Assembly: GCF_900105145.1 (NCBI RefSeq)
Contig: NZ_LT629752.1
Span: forward strand, 3,291,501-3,355,500
Direction of reading: 5' to 3'
DNA: 64,000 bases
Origin: Polaribacter sp. KT25b
GTDB taxonomy: Bacteria > Bacteroidota > Bacteroidia > Flavobacteriales > Flavobacteriaceae
Shown here: in pieces, positions 1-6,916 of the stretch
Position numbering within the stretch: the first letter of the stretch is position 1
How the letters are laid out: each line of letters opens with the position of its first letter
Translations under genes and position numbers: made by a program
Notes under the pieces: model-generated
Database searches by the model: none
The model's input: only the letters and a program-made list of their open reading frames with translations
What the model was told of the DNA's origin: nothing

Positions 1-400
1 CTTCTTCATTTAATAAATCTTTCATTTTTGATGCATATTTTACCCTTAAATCAGGATCTATTGCACAAAAAAAAGTTTGTTCAATAATCACATCAAAATC
101 ACCTTCTAAATCAAAAAAATTAGCGTGAATTAATTGTGATTCTAAAAAATCTGGAACTCTTTCTTTTAAGTGTTCTAAAGGAATATTACTTATATCAACC
201 ACAAAAACATTTTTAAAACCTTCTTTAAATAAATACTCAGCTTCATAAGAATTTCCACCACCAGGAATTAAAATTTTAAGCTCTTTATTGGTTAATTGAT
301 CAAAATAAGCTTTTAAAGGCGGAGAAACATCACCCAAATCCCAACCAATTTTATTTGTTTTGTACTTATTTTCCCAAAAATCTTCAGATAAATTCAACAT
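1..400 (-). CDS. Thiopurine S-methyltransferase-like SAM-dependent methyltransferase (3' end outside window)
   Basis: The ATG is at 398-400 on the minus strand and the frame stays open to the window edge, so about 133 N-terminal residues are visible. It opens with FWENKYKTNKIGWDLG, followed by ILIPGGGNSYEAE at residues 44-56, which matches the SAM-binding glycine motif of class I methyltransferases, and then VVDIS at the expected end of the second strand. The early Trp-rich segment and the PGGGxxYE form are typical of the TPMT/thiol methyltransferase family, which methylates thiol or related acceptors in the cytoplasm. The substrate cannot be inferred. It is divergent from nadA across about 100 bp. 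Confidence 0.75.
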   Translation of the reverse strand, partial: MLNLSEDFWENKYKTNKIGWDLGDVSPPLKAYFDQLTNKELKILIPGGGNSYEAEYLFKEGFKNVFVVDISNIPLEHLKERVPDFLESQLIHANFFDLEGDFDVIIEQTFFCAIDPDLRVKYASKMKDLLNEE

Positions 401-443
401 TTCTTATTTTATCGTTATAAATTCATAGAATAACATGAATAGT

Positions 444-474
444 TTCACTACCTACAAAATAGAGGTTATATTTG
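444..474 (+). promoter_or_regulatory. Promoter of nadA-nadB
   Basis: TATATTTG at 467-474 matches the Bacteroidota -7 box TAnnTTTG exactly. TTC at 444-446 lies 20 bp upstream and resembles the -33 TTG box. The predicted start site is about 20 nt before the nadA ATG at 502. Confidence 0.65.
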
Positions 475-501
475 TAGTCTAGTTCAAAATAAACACTTTT
501 T

Positions 502-1497
502 ATGGAAATTTTAGATGTTGCAAAGAAAAATCTAACTGAAAAAGGATTTTTAGATATTGAAACTCCTAATATTGATTATGTTGAGGAAATCTTAAAACTA
601 AAAAAAGAGAAAAATGCAGTTATCCTAGCCCATTATTATCAAATTGATGAAATACAAGAAATTGCAGATTTTGTTGGTGATAGTTTAGCCTTAGCTCAAC
701 AAGCTGCTAAAACAGATGCAGATGTAATTGTTTTTGCAGGAGTGCATTTTATGGCAGAAACTGCAAAAATTTTAAATCCGGATAAAAAAGTTTTATTACC
801 AGATTTATTAGCAGGTTGTTCTTTAGCAGACTCTTGTCCGCCAGAAGATTTTTCTGCATTTAAAAAACAACATCCTGATCATGTTGTAGTAACTTATATA
901 AATTGTTCTGCAGAAATTAAAGCATTAAGCGACTACGTTTGTACCTCTTCTAATGCTTTAAAAATTATAAATTCTATACCTAAAGAACAACCAATTATTT
1001 TTGCTCCTGATAGAAATTTAGGTGATTATTTAAATAAAGAGACCGGCAGAGAAATGTTACTTTGGGATGGCGCTTGTATGGTTCATGAAGCTTTTTCTAT
1101 GGAAAAATTGATAGATTTGTACAAAGAACATCCAGATGCAGAATTAATTGCACACCCAGAATCTGAAGCACACATGCTTAAAGTTGCCAAATATATTGGT
1201 TCTACTTCTGGTTTATTAAATTATGTAAAAAATAGCGATAAAAAGAAATTTATCGTAGCAACAGAAGTTGGTATTTTATATGAAATGTTGCAAGAAAATC
1301 CTGATAAAATAATTATTCCTGCGCCAGCAAAAGAAGATAATACTTGTGCTTGTAGTGAATGTGCTTACATGAAAATGAATACAATGAAAAAATTGTATTT
1401 ATGTTTAAAACACGAACTACCTAACATAGAAGTGGAAGCAGAATTAGCAAAACAAGCAATTATTCCTATTAATAGAATGTTAGAACTTTCTAAATAA
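502..1497 (+). CDS. nadA: Quinolinate synthase NadA
   Basis: NadA condenses iminoaspartate with dihydroxyacetone phosphate to make quinolinate, the second step of de novo NAD synthesis, using an oxygen-sensitive [4Fe-4S] cluster. The 331-residue protein has family motifs AHYYQ (43-47), VGDSL (58-62) and [10 protein letters not shown] (105-114). The three cluster cysteines are expected at C106 (GCSLA), C192 (DGACM) and in the CACSEC segment at 282-287. The length is normal for the shorter NadA class. The gene has its own promoter and is followed after 9 bp by nadB, so the enzyme that makes its unstable substrate is co-transcribed. Confidence 0.96.
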   Translation: MEILDVAKKNLTEKGFLDIETPNIDYVEEILKLKKEKNAVILAHYYQIDEIQEIADFVGDSLALAQQAAKTDADVIVFAGVHFMAETAKILNPDKKVLLPDLLAGCSLADSCPPEDFSAFKKQHPDHVVVTYINCSAEIKALSDYVCTSSNALKIINSIPKEQPIIFAPDRNLGDYLNKETGREMLLWDGACMVHEAFSMEKLIDLYKEHPDAELIAHPESEAHMLKVAKYIGSTSGLLNYVKNSDKKKFIVATEVGILYEMLQENPDKIIIPAPAKEDNTCACSECAYMKMNTMKKLYLCLKHELPNIEVEAELAKQAIIPINRMLELSK

Positions 1498-1506
1498 CGC
1501 CTTAAA

Positions 1507-3096
1507 ATGTTACCTGATAAAAATATAATTTCTACAGATTTTCTAGTAATTGGATCTGGAATTTCTGGATTAACTTTCGCTCTTAAAACAGCATTAAAAT
1601 TTCCTGAAGCAAAAATTACAATCGTTACAAAAGACGAACAAAGTGAATCTAACACAAAATATGCACAAGGTGGTATTGCAACCGTTTACAACAAAACTGT
1701 AGATACTTTTGAACAACATATAAACGACACTTTAATTGCTGGTGATGGCTTGTGTGATGAAAAAGTTGTTAGAATGGTTGTAAAAAATGCTCCAGATAGA
1801 CTGCAAGAACTTATAAATTGGGGAACAGAATTTGATGAAAACAAAAATGGAGATTACGATTTAGGTCGTGAAGGTGGGCATTCTCAAAATAGAATTTTAC
1901 ATCATACCGATATTACTGGTGCAGAAATAGAACGCGCATTACTAGCACAAGTTAATGCACAAACAAATATTGATTTTTTAACGCATCATTATGCAATTGA
2001 TTTAATTACAGAACATCAAACAAAAAAGAGAAAGACAAAACGAAATGGCAAAATTTCTTGTGATGGAGCTTATATTTTAGATGAAAAAAATGCCAAAGTA
2101 AAAACTTTTGTAAGTAAGTTTACCATTTTAGCTTCTGGAGGAAATGGACAGGTATATGAAACTACAACAAATCCATCTGTTGCTACTGGCGATGGAATAG
2201 GAATTGCTTACCGAGCAAAAGCAGAAATTTCTGAAATGGAATTTATTCAGTTTCACCCAACAGCTTTGTATAATCCAGGCGAATATCCTGCCTTTTTAAT
2301 ATCAGAAGCAGTAAGAGGTTTTGGTGCAAAATTAAGAGATTTTAACGGCAACTTCTTTATGCATAATTATGATGAAAGAGAAGAACTAGCTTCTAGAGAT
2401 ATTGTTGCAAGAGCCATTGACAATGAATTAAAGAAAAGCGGTAAACCTCATGTTTATTTAGATTGTACTAAATTGGATATGAAAAAATTTAAAGAGCATT
2501 TTCCTAATATTACAGAAAAATGTGCTTCTTTAAATATAGATATAGAAAAAGATTATATTCCTGTTGTTCCGGCTTCACACTATATATGTGGTGGTGTAAA
2601 TGTCAACAAAAAAGCAAAAACATCTATCAAAAAATTATACGCTTGTGGAGAAGTTACTAGAACTGGTTTACATGGCGGAAATAGATTGGCTTCTAATTCT
2701 TTGTTAGAAGGCTTAATTTATGCTCATAATGCTTTTTTAAATGTTTCTAAAAAGTTTAAAAAAGCTAAATTACCTAAAGACGTTCCTGTTTGGAACGATA
2801 GTGGAGTTGTTAAAAACATGGAAAAGATTTTAATTGCTCATGATAGAAATGAAGTAAAAACTATTATGACTAATTATGTTGGTATTGTGCGATCTAATGA
2901 ACGTTTAAGACGTGCAGAGAAAAAATTACGCGTACTTTATGAAGACAACAAACGTTTGTATGATCACTCTGAACTTTCTGTAGATTTATGCGAATTAAGA
3001 AACCTTATAACAACCGCATATTTAATTACACAGTTTTCTAAAAAAAGAACTGAAAATTGTGGTGGTTTTTATAGTTTAGATTGTATTACTAAATAA
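1507..3096 (+). CDS. nadB: L-aspartate oxidase NadB
   Basis: NadB is an FAD enzyme that oxidises L-aspartate to iminoaspartate, which NadA consumes. The 529-residue protein begins with the Rossmann FAD motif GSGISG (16-21), followed by the family segments NTKYAQGGIA, EFIQFHPTALY, SHYICGGV and GGNRLASNSLLEG, all as in the succinate dehydrogenase/fumarate reductase flavoprotein superfamily. The helical C-terminal domain (RSNERLRRAEKKL) is present. The start ATG lies 9 bp after the nadA stop. Together the pair gives de novo NAD synthesis up to quinolinate; no nadC is visible in the window. Confidence 0.96.
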   Translation: MLPDKNIISTDFLVIGSGISGLTFALKTALKFPEAKITIVTKDEQSESNTKYAQGGIATVYNKTVDTFEQHINDTLIAGDGLCDEKVVRMVVKNAPDRLQELINWGTEFDENKNGDYDLGREGGHSQNRILHHTDITGAEIERALLAQVNAQTNIDFLTHHYAIDLITEHQTKKRKTKRNGKISCDGAYILDEKNAKVKTFVSKFTILASGGNGQVYETTTNPSVATGDGIGIAYRAKAEISEMEFIQFHPTALYNPGEYPAFLISEAVRGFGAKLRDFNGNFFMHNYDEREELASRDIVARAIDNELKKSGKPHVYLDCTKLDMKKFKEHFPNITEKCASLNIDIEKDYIPVVPASHYICGGVNVNKKAKTSIKKLYACGEVTRTGLHGGNRLASNSLLEGLIYAHNAFLNVSKKFKKAKLPKDVPVWNDSGVVKNMEKILIAHDRNEVKTIMTNYVGIVRSNERLRRAEKKLRVLYEDNKRLYDHSELSVDLCELRNLITTAYLITQFSKKRTENCGGFYSLDCITK

Positions 3097-3097
3097 A

Positions 3098-3125
3098 AAA
3101 GCACCTGAATAATTTCAGATGCTTT
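3098..3125 (-). terminator. Intrinsic terminator between nadB and the thioredoxin gene
   Basis: The arms 3098-3109 and 3114-3125 form a 12-bp stem with a 4-nt loop. In minus-strand RNA it has one G-U pair and is followed by a run of six U, so it mainly ends the thioredoxin transcript. In plus-strand RNA one pair is mismatched, but it may also stop nadAB. Confidence 0.75.
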
Positions 3126-3157
3126 CTAACCAACACTATTATAGACAATTAATCCCC

Positions 3158-3451
3158 CTAATTATTATTTATAATAGAAACTAATTCTTTTTTCTGAACT
3201 ACACCAGATTGCCTCCAAACTTGCTTACCCGATTTAAATAAGATTAAAGTTGGTACACCTCTAACTTGATATTTTGCTGCTAATGGTTTGTTTTTATCAA
3301 CATCAATTTTAATAATAGAAACTTTTTCTCCTAAAGTATCTTTAACGTCTTTTAAAATAGGACTCATTATTTTACAAGGCCCACACCAATCTGCAAAAAA
3401 ATCTATTAAAACTGGTTTATCTTTATTTATAATTTCTGTAAAATTACTCAT
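3158..3451 (-). CDS. Thioredoxin
   Basis: A 97-residue single-domain thioredoxin with DWCGPCK at residues 21-27 (catalytic C23/C26), the cis-proline motif GVPTL and no signal peptide, so it acts as a cytoplasmic dithiol reductant. The ATG at 3449-3451 was chosen because it gives the standard N-terminus (MSNFTEII) and starts 13 bp after the upstream cytochrome gene. A longer frame exists but would overlap that gene by 56 bp and add residues foreign to the family. It appears to be second in an operon with the cytochrome lipoprotein. Whether it works with that protein is unknown. Confidence 0.93.
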   Translation of the reverse strand: MSNFTEIINKDKPVLIDFFADWCGPCKIMSPILKDVKDTLGEKVSIIKIDVDKNKPLAAKYQVRGVPTLILFKSGKQVWRQSGVVQKKELVSIINNN

Positions 3452-3464
3452 ATCTAAGAATATT

Positions 3465-4490
3465 TTATTTATTGAAAGAAATACTCCAAATTCCTCTAAC
3501 TTGATTTTCCTCATATCCAACAGCTAAATCAGTTGGATATAATTTTTTAATTTCTGCTAAAGTTACAGGCTTAATATCTGATGATGGTTTACCATGACAT
3601 TGCAAACACATACTATTTGTTTTAATTGGATAATAGAATTTTACATTCTCTGCAGATTCTACAACAATTGGATTTGATTCTTTATTTAATGCTGCATCAT
3701 CTTTAAAAATATTTATGTATGCTTTCTCTTTAGAATTTGCTATATTTTTGGGGTTTCTAGGTTTATCAGAAACTCTTTTTATGATTGCATTATGAACAAC
3801 ACTCATACTATCTGTTAAAGGATACGCTTTTACATTACAAAATTTAAGCGCAGCCAAAGTACCTTCTTTTTGAATTTTACTCATTAAGTTTTTGCCTAAT
3901 TCTGCTTTTGTAGACAAAGCATAATTTAACCCTCTTTCTGAATACGATTGATTTTTAATAACATTTCCTTGCTGTTTTTTCCTTTTACCATTCTGCTTTC
4001 CATTGCCATTTTGCATTCCTCTACTATTTCCATGTTCTTCATTATAATGATCCTCAAACCATTCTGGTTTTTCAATATCATAATCAAACATATAATCTGC
4101 AATTTGTTTTATGGTTTCTTTAGGAAAAGCTTGTTTTGGCATTAATCCAAAACGCTTTACTGCTCCATACATTTTAGCATTCTCTTCTGTTGGGTTTTTA
4201 ATGAAATTTTGCAACGAATTGATAAATTCTTGTTTTGTAGTATTACCCATTAAATAACGTTTTTTAATGGCAATCATTGGTGGCGCAATTCTGTTTTCTT
4301 CAGTTGCAGTTACACTATGACAAACATAACAGTTTGTTTGCATTAGTTTTTTTCCTAAATGATCTTGAGAACTAGTAGTTATTTCATCAGAAGTAATAGA
4401 AGTTACTTTTTTAGTAGCATAAGATGGTTTTTGAGAATCCTTACAACTAAACAAAAAAACGAATGCAACTAAAAGAACAAATATTTTCAT
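3465..4490 (-). CDS. Lipoprotein c-type cytochrome with C-terminal Tll0287/DUF3365-like heme domain
   Basis: The 341-residue protein begins with a lipoprotein signal (FLFSC, C16). Residues about 45-140 form a class I cytochrome c domain with heme motif CYVCH (54-58) and likely Met ligand M117 (GLMPK). A low-complexity N/G/K/Q linker follows (about 150-180). Residues about 190-341 resemble the DUF3365/Tll0287-like sensor domain and carry a second heme motif, CLQCH (295-299). It should therefore be a diheme, periplasm-facing lipoprotein that senses or carries electrons. It sits directly downstream of a Crp/Fnr gene and 13 bp before thioredoxin, which suggests redox-controlled expression. The domain pairing is clear; the electron partner is not. 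Confidence 0.8.
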   Translation of the reverse strand: MKIFVLLVAFVFLFSCKDSQKPSYATKKVTSITSDEITTSSQDHLGKKLMQTNCYVCHSVTATEENRIAPPMIAIKKRYLMGNTTKQEFINSLQNFIKNPTEENAKMYGAVKRFGLMPKQAFPKETIKQIADYMFDYDIEKPEWFEDHYNEEHGNSRGMQNGNGKQNGKRKKQQGNVIKNQSYSERGLNYALSTKAELGKNLMSKIQKEGTLAALKFCNVKAYPLTDSMSVVHNAIIKRVSDKPRNPKNIANSKEKAYINIFKDDAALNKESNPIVVESAENVKFYYPIKTNSMCLQCHGKPSSDIKPVTLAEIKKLYPTDLAVGYEENQVRGIWSISFNK

Positions 4491-4499
4491 CTTTTATTA

Positions 4500-4507
4500 C
4501 AAAAATA
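4500..4507 (-). promoter_or_regulatory. Candidate -7 box of the cytochrome-thioredoxin operon
   Basis: On the minus strand this reads TATTTTTG, matching TAnnTTTG. It lies only 10 bp before the ATG, so the mRNA would have a very short leader. No good -33 TTG is present, which fits a promoter needing an activator bound upstream. Confidence 0.4.
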
Positions 4508-4528
4508 AGAAGTATTTAACTTATATAC

Positions 4529-4544
4529 TGTAACTTATGTTACA
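4529..4544 (-). promoter_or_regulatory. Perfect palindrome, candidate Crp/Fnr operator
   Basis: TGTAAC, four bases, GTTACA: a perfect 6+6 inverted repeat overlapping the stop codon of the Crp/Fnr gene. Its centre is about 40 bp upstream of the start site predicted from the -7 box at 4500-4507, the usual place for class II activation by Crp/Fnr proteins. The half-site differs from E. coli Crp and Fnr sites, so the link is an inference. Confidence 0.5.
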
Positions 4545-5169
4545 ATTCTAAAACTTTTATACTATTTCTAAAAAGGATTATTTTACCTTCGTTTTCTATT
4601 TTTTTTAATAGTCTAGAAATAACTACTCTTGAAGTGTGTAAGTCTTCAGAAATTTCTTTATGAGTTACATGTAAAACATCATTATGTGTAACCATTGCCT
4701 TGTCTTTTAAATATTTAAAAAGACGTTCGTCCATTTTTAAAAAAGCAATTGTATCTATAGCTTCTAAAAGTTCATCCATTCTATGATGATAACTTTGTAA
4801 AATATAAGATTGCCAAGTTTTATAAGTACTTAACCATTCTGCCATTTTCTCTTTCGGTAGCATCAATAGCTCAACATCTGTTTCTGCTACTGCTCTAATT
4901 TTACTTTTTGTTTGCCCCAAACAACAAGAAAGTGTCATTGCACAGGTATCTCCTTTTTCTAAATAATATAAAACTAATTCATCTCCATTTTCATCTTCTC
5001 GTAAAATTTTGATAGCACCATTAAGTAATAATGGCATTGATTTTATGTAATCGCCAATTTCAATTATTGTAGTATCAGAAACAAACTTTTTGTAAGTACC
5101 TATTTGGTTTATTTCTTCGATAAGAGCATCTTCAAATAAATACCCAAAATTTATAGAAAGTTGATTCAT
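4540..5169 (-). CDS. Crp/Fnr family transcriptional regulator
   Basis: The 209-residue protein has an N-terminal cyclic-nucleotide-binding-type beta-roll (about 20-120), a long dimerisation helix (about 120-150) and a C-terminal winged helix with THKEISEDLHTSRVVISRLL as recognition region. The roll contains CAMTLSCC, with an adjacent Cys pair, but not the N-terminal four-Cys pattern of Fnr, so it is probably not a classical [4Fe-4S] oxygen sensor. The signal is unknown. Gene order (regulator, then cytochrome and thioredoxin on the same strand, 50 bp apart, with a palindrome between) suggests it controls those two genes. Confidence 0.88.
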   Translation of the reverse strand: MNQLSINFGYLFEDALIEEINQIGTYKKFVSDTTIIEIGDYIKSMPLLLNGAIKILREDENGDELVLYYLEKGDTCAMTLSCCLGQTKSKIRAVAETDVELLMLPKEKMAEWLSTYKTWQSYILQSYHHRMDELLEAIDTIAFLKMDERLFKYLKDKAMVTHNDVLHVTHKEISEDLHTSRVVISRLLKKIENEGKIILFRNSIKVLEL

Positions 5170-5261
5170 TAAGTCTATTTTTATTATTAGAATAATTTCT
5201 ATAAATTTAAGAAAACAAAACCTAATAATAAAGTGAATCTAACTTTAGATAGATAATAAAA

Positions 5262-5402
5262 TTATTCTTTAGTTTTTTTAGGTTTATCACTATTCATCAA
5301 TAGAAAAATAGCAGCAACTAAGCCAACAACAACTAAAGCAAAAATTCCAATCATTATTGTTCCATTTATCCAAGAAACCAAAGGTAAGTTTAAGTAATTC
5401 AT
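5262..5402 (-). CDS. Small single-pass membrane protein (46 aa)
   Basis: A short frame starting MNYLNLPLVSWINGT, then one strongly hydrophobic helix (about residues 16-36, rich in I, V, L, G and A) and a charged tail (SDKPKKTKE). This N-out, K-rich-tail design is that of a real small membrane protein, not chance coding. It stands 92 bp upstream of the Crp/Fnr gene on the same strand. No function is known to me. It is too short for many gene finders and may be missed. Confidence 0.65.
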   Translation of the reverse strand: MNYLNLPLVSWINGTIMIGIFALVVVGLVAAIFLLMNSDKPKKTKE

Positions 5403-5467
5403 TATCAAGTCTTTTATTAAAATGCAAAATTAATATGTTAAGTTTTTATAATATATGATAAAAATCA

Positions 5468-5498
5468 TTCTTTATAGCTTTATTACGCTTTAAATTTG
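5468..5498 (+). promoter_or_regulatory. Orphan promoter on the plus strand
   Basis: TAAATTTG at 5491-5498 matches the TAnnTTTG -7 box. TTC at 5468-5470 lies 20 bp upstream, the same arrangement as at nadA. No plus-strand gene follows; a strong terminator lies about 45 bp downstream. Confidence 0.45.
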
Positions 5499-5503
5499 CA
5501 TCG

Positions 5504-5588
5504 TATTACTAATTATTGAATTTTTTTTGAAATATATTATCAACTTCTTAGGTTAATTGGGGGATTAATCTAAGGAGTTGTTTTTATT
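5504..5588 (+). ncRNA. Candidate small RNA of about 80 nt
   Basis: The stretch lies between the orphan promoter (5468-5498) and the terminator (5541-5588) and encodes no plus-strand protein. A transcript from about 5504 would have a 35-40 nt A/U-rich unpaired 5' part and end in a 17-bp hairpin with loop UGGGGG and a U tract. The G-rich loop in an otherwise A/T-rich sequence could be a pairing or protein-binding site. It is antisense only to the final bases of the TolC gene. This is prediction from signals alone. Confidence 0.35.
5541..5588 (+). terminator. Strong intrinsic terminator
   Basis: The arms 5541-5557 and 5564-5580 pair over 17 bp with loop TGGGGG (5558-5563). In plus-strand RNA both non-Watson-Crick positions become G-U pairs, and TTTTTATTT follows. 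In minus-strand RNA the same positions are mismatches (A-C), so the structure is better suited to the plus strand, although it also lies just past the TolC stop and may end the efflux operon. Confidence 0.75.
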
Positions 5589-6916
5589 TACAGCTTAACG
5601 TTTAATATATCTCCACTTAACTGCAACAATTGTAATTCTATTAATTTCGCATCAAATTTTGCATTATTTAAAGCCGTTTTCGAATTTAGTAAATTAATTT
5701 GTGCTTGTCTAAATTCTATAGAAGTTATTTGCCCTAAATTATAACGTTCTTGTGTTCTTTCAAAATTATTTTGAGTTGTTAACACGTTTTTTTCTTGTGC
5801 TGATAAAATAAACAACTGGTTTTGATAATTTTCCCAAGTATTTTTTAAGTTATTATCTATCGTTATTTTTTGTTGCTCTAATAATATTTGCTGATTTTCT
5901 AGTAATATTTTCGAGTTTGCTACACTTGTTTTTGTGCTTCCGCCATCAAAAAGATTCCAAGACAAACTTAAACCAGCATTTAATCCGTTAGATGATGTAG
6001 ATTTAGGCTGGAAGGCATTGGCAAGATTTTCATTATCATTCTGATTCCAACCATAAGATGTATTAAAGTCTAAAGTTGGTAAATAATTTGCCTTATTTAT
6101 TTTGATATTAAACTCACTAATTGCAATGTTTTTTTCATTTTGTTTAAGAGTAGAGTTATTGGAAATTGTTTTTTGTTTCAAATCTTGAAAATTCATCATT
6201 TTATTAAAACTAACCTCAGTTTCAACAATAAAAGCTACCTCTTTTTCAACACCCAAAATAATGTTTAAACTACGTTTTGCGTTGCTTAATTCCTGATTGG
6301 CATTTACTAAAGTAATACTATCATTATTTACATCAACCTCTGCATTTAACAACTCTAATTTGGTAGATTGTCCATATTCATATTGATATTTTGCACGCAA
6401 TAAACGTTGTTTAGAAATAGACAATGCTTCGTTTAAATTTGTTTTATTTTCTGATAATCTTGCAATTTGAAAATACGAAGTAAACAATTGTAAATATGTG
6501 TTTTCGATTGTTTCTCTGGCTTGTAATTCGGTTAAATTATAAGTTTCTTTTAATTGCTGATAATTGTATTTTCTGCCCAAACCATCAAAAAGAGTGTAAT
6601 TTAAACCAATACTTGCGTTATAAGATTTGGTTACAGCACCAGTTGTAGATGTTGCGTCTCCTTGTTGCGGAGTATTTGTTTGATTATTATTACTATAATT
6701 TGCACCAGACGAAATAGAAGCTGTTGGTAAAAAACCAGTATTATAAATACTAGTATTATTCTTTGCAACTTCTAAATTATTGTTTGCTATTTTAATCCCG
6801 AAATTATTTTCTAAGGTAATTTCTAGCGCTTCCTTTTTTGTAAGAATTTCTTGAGAAAATCCTTGTAAAGTCGATAAAAAACCGACTACTAATATTGTAT
6901 TTTTAATGATCTTCAT
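5588..6916 (-). CDS. TolC-family outer-membrane efflux protein
   Basis: The 442-residue protein has a signal peptide (MKIIKNTILVVGFLS, cleavage near GFSQ) and two long repeats of the outer-membrane efflux (OEP) fold with Asn- and Gln-rich amphipathic helices, as in TolC trimers that span the outer membrane and periplasm. The ATG at 6914-6916 is used; the frame can be extended only to a TTG. The start overlaps the RND gene end by 14 bp, so translation is probably coupled. As last gene of the adaptor-pump-channel operon it supplies the exit duct. Confidence 0.93.
   Translation of the reverse strand: MKIIKNTILVVGFLSTLQGFSQEILTKKEALEITLENNFGIKIANNNLEVAKNNTSIYNTGFLPTASISSGANYSNNNQTNTPQQGDATSTTGAVTKSYNASIGLNYTLFDGLGRKYNYQQLKETYNLTELQARETIENTYLQLFTSYFQIARLSENKTNLNEALSISKQRLLRAKYQYEYGQSTKLELLNAEVDVNNDSITLVNANQELSNAKRSLNIILGVEKEVAFIVETEVSFNKMMNFQDLKQKTISNNSTLKQNEKNIAISEFNIKINKANYLPTLDFNTSYGWNQNDNENLANAFQPKSTSSNGLNAGLSLSWNLFDGGSTKTSVANSKILLENQQILLEQQKITIDNNLKNTWENYQNQLFILSAQEKNVLTTQNNFERTQERYNLGQITSIEFRQAQINLLNSKTALNNAKFDAKLIELQLLQLSGDILNVKL

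Noticed and set aside
3452..3520. Longer N-terminus for the thioredoxin
   Set aside because: It would overlap the cytochrome gene and add residues that do not belong to the thioredoxin family.
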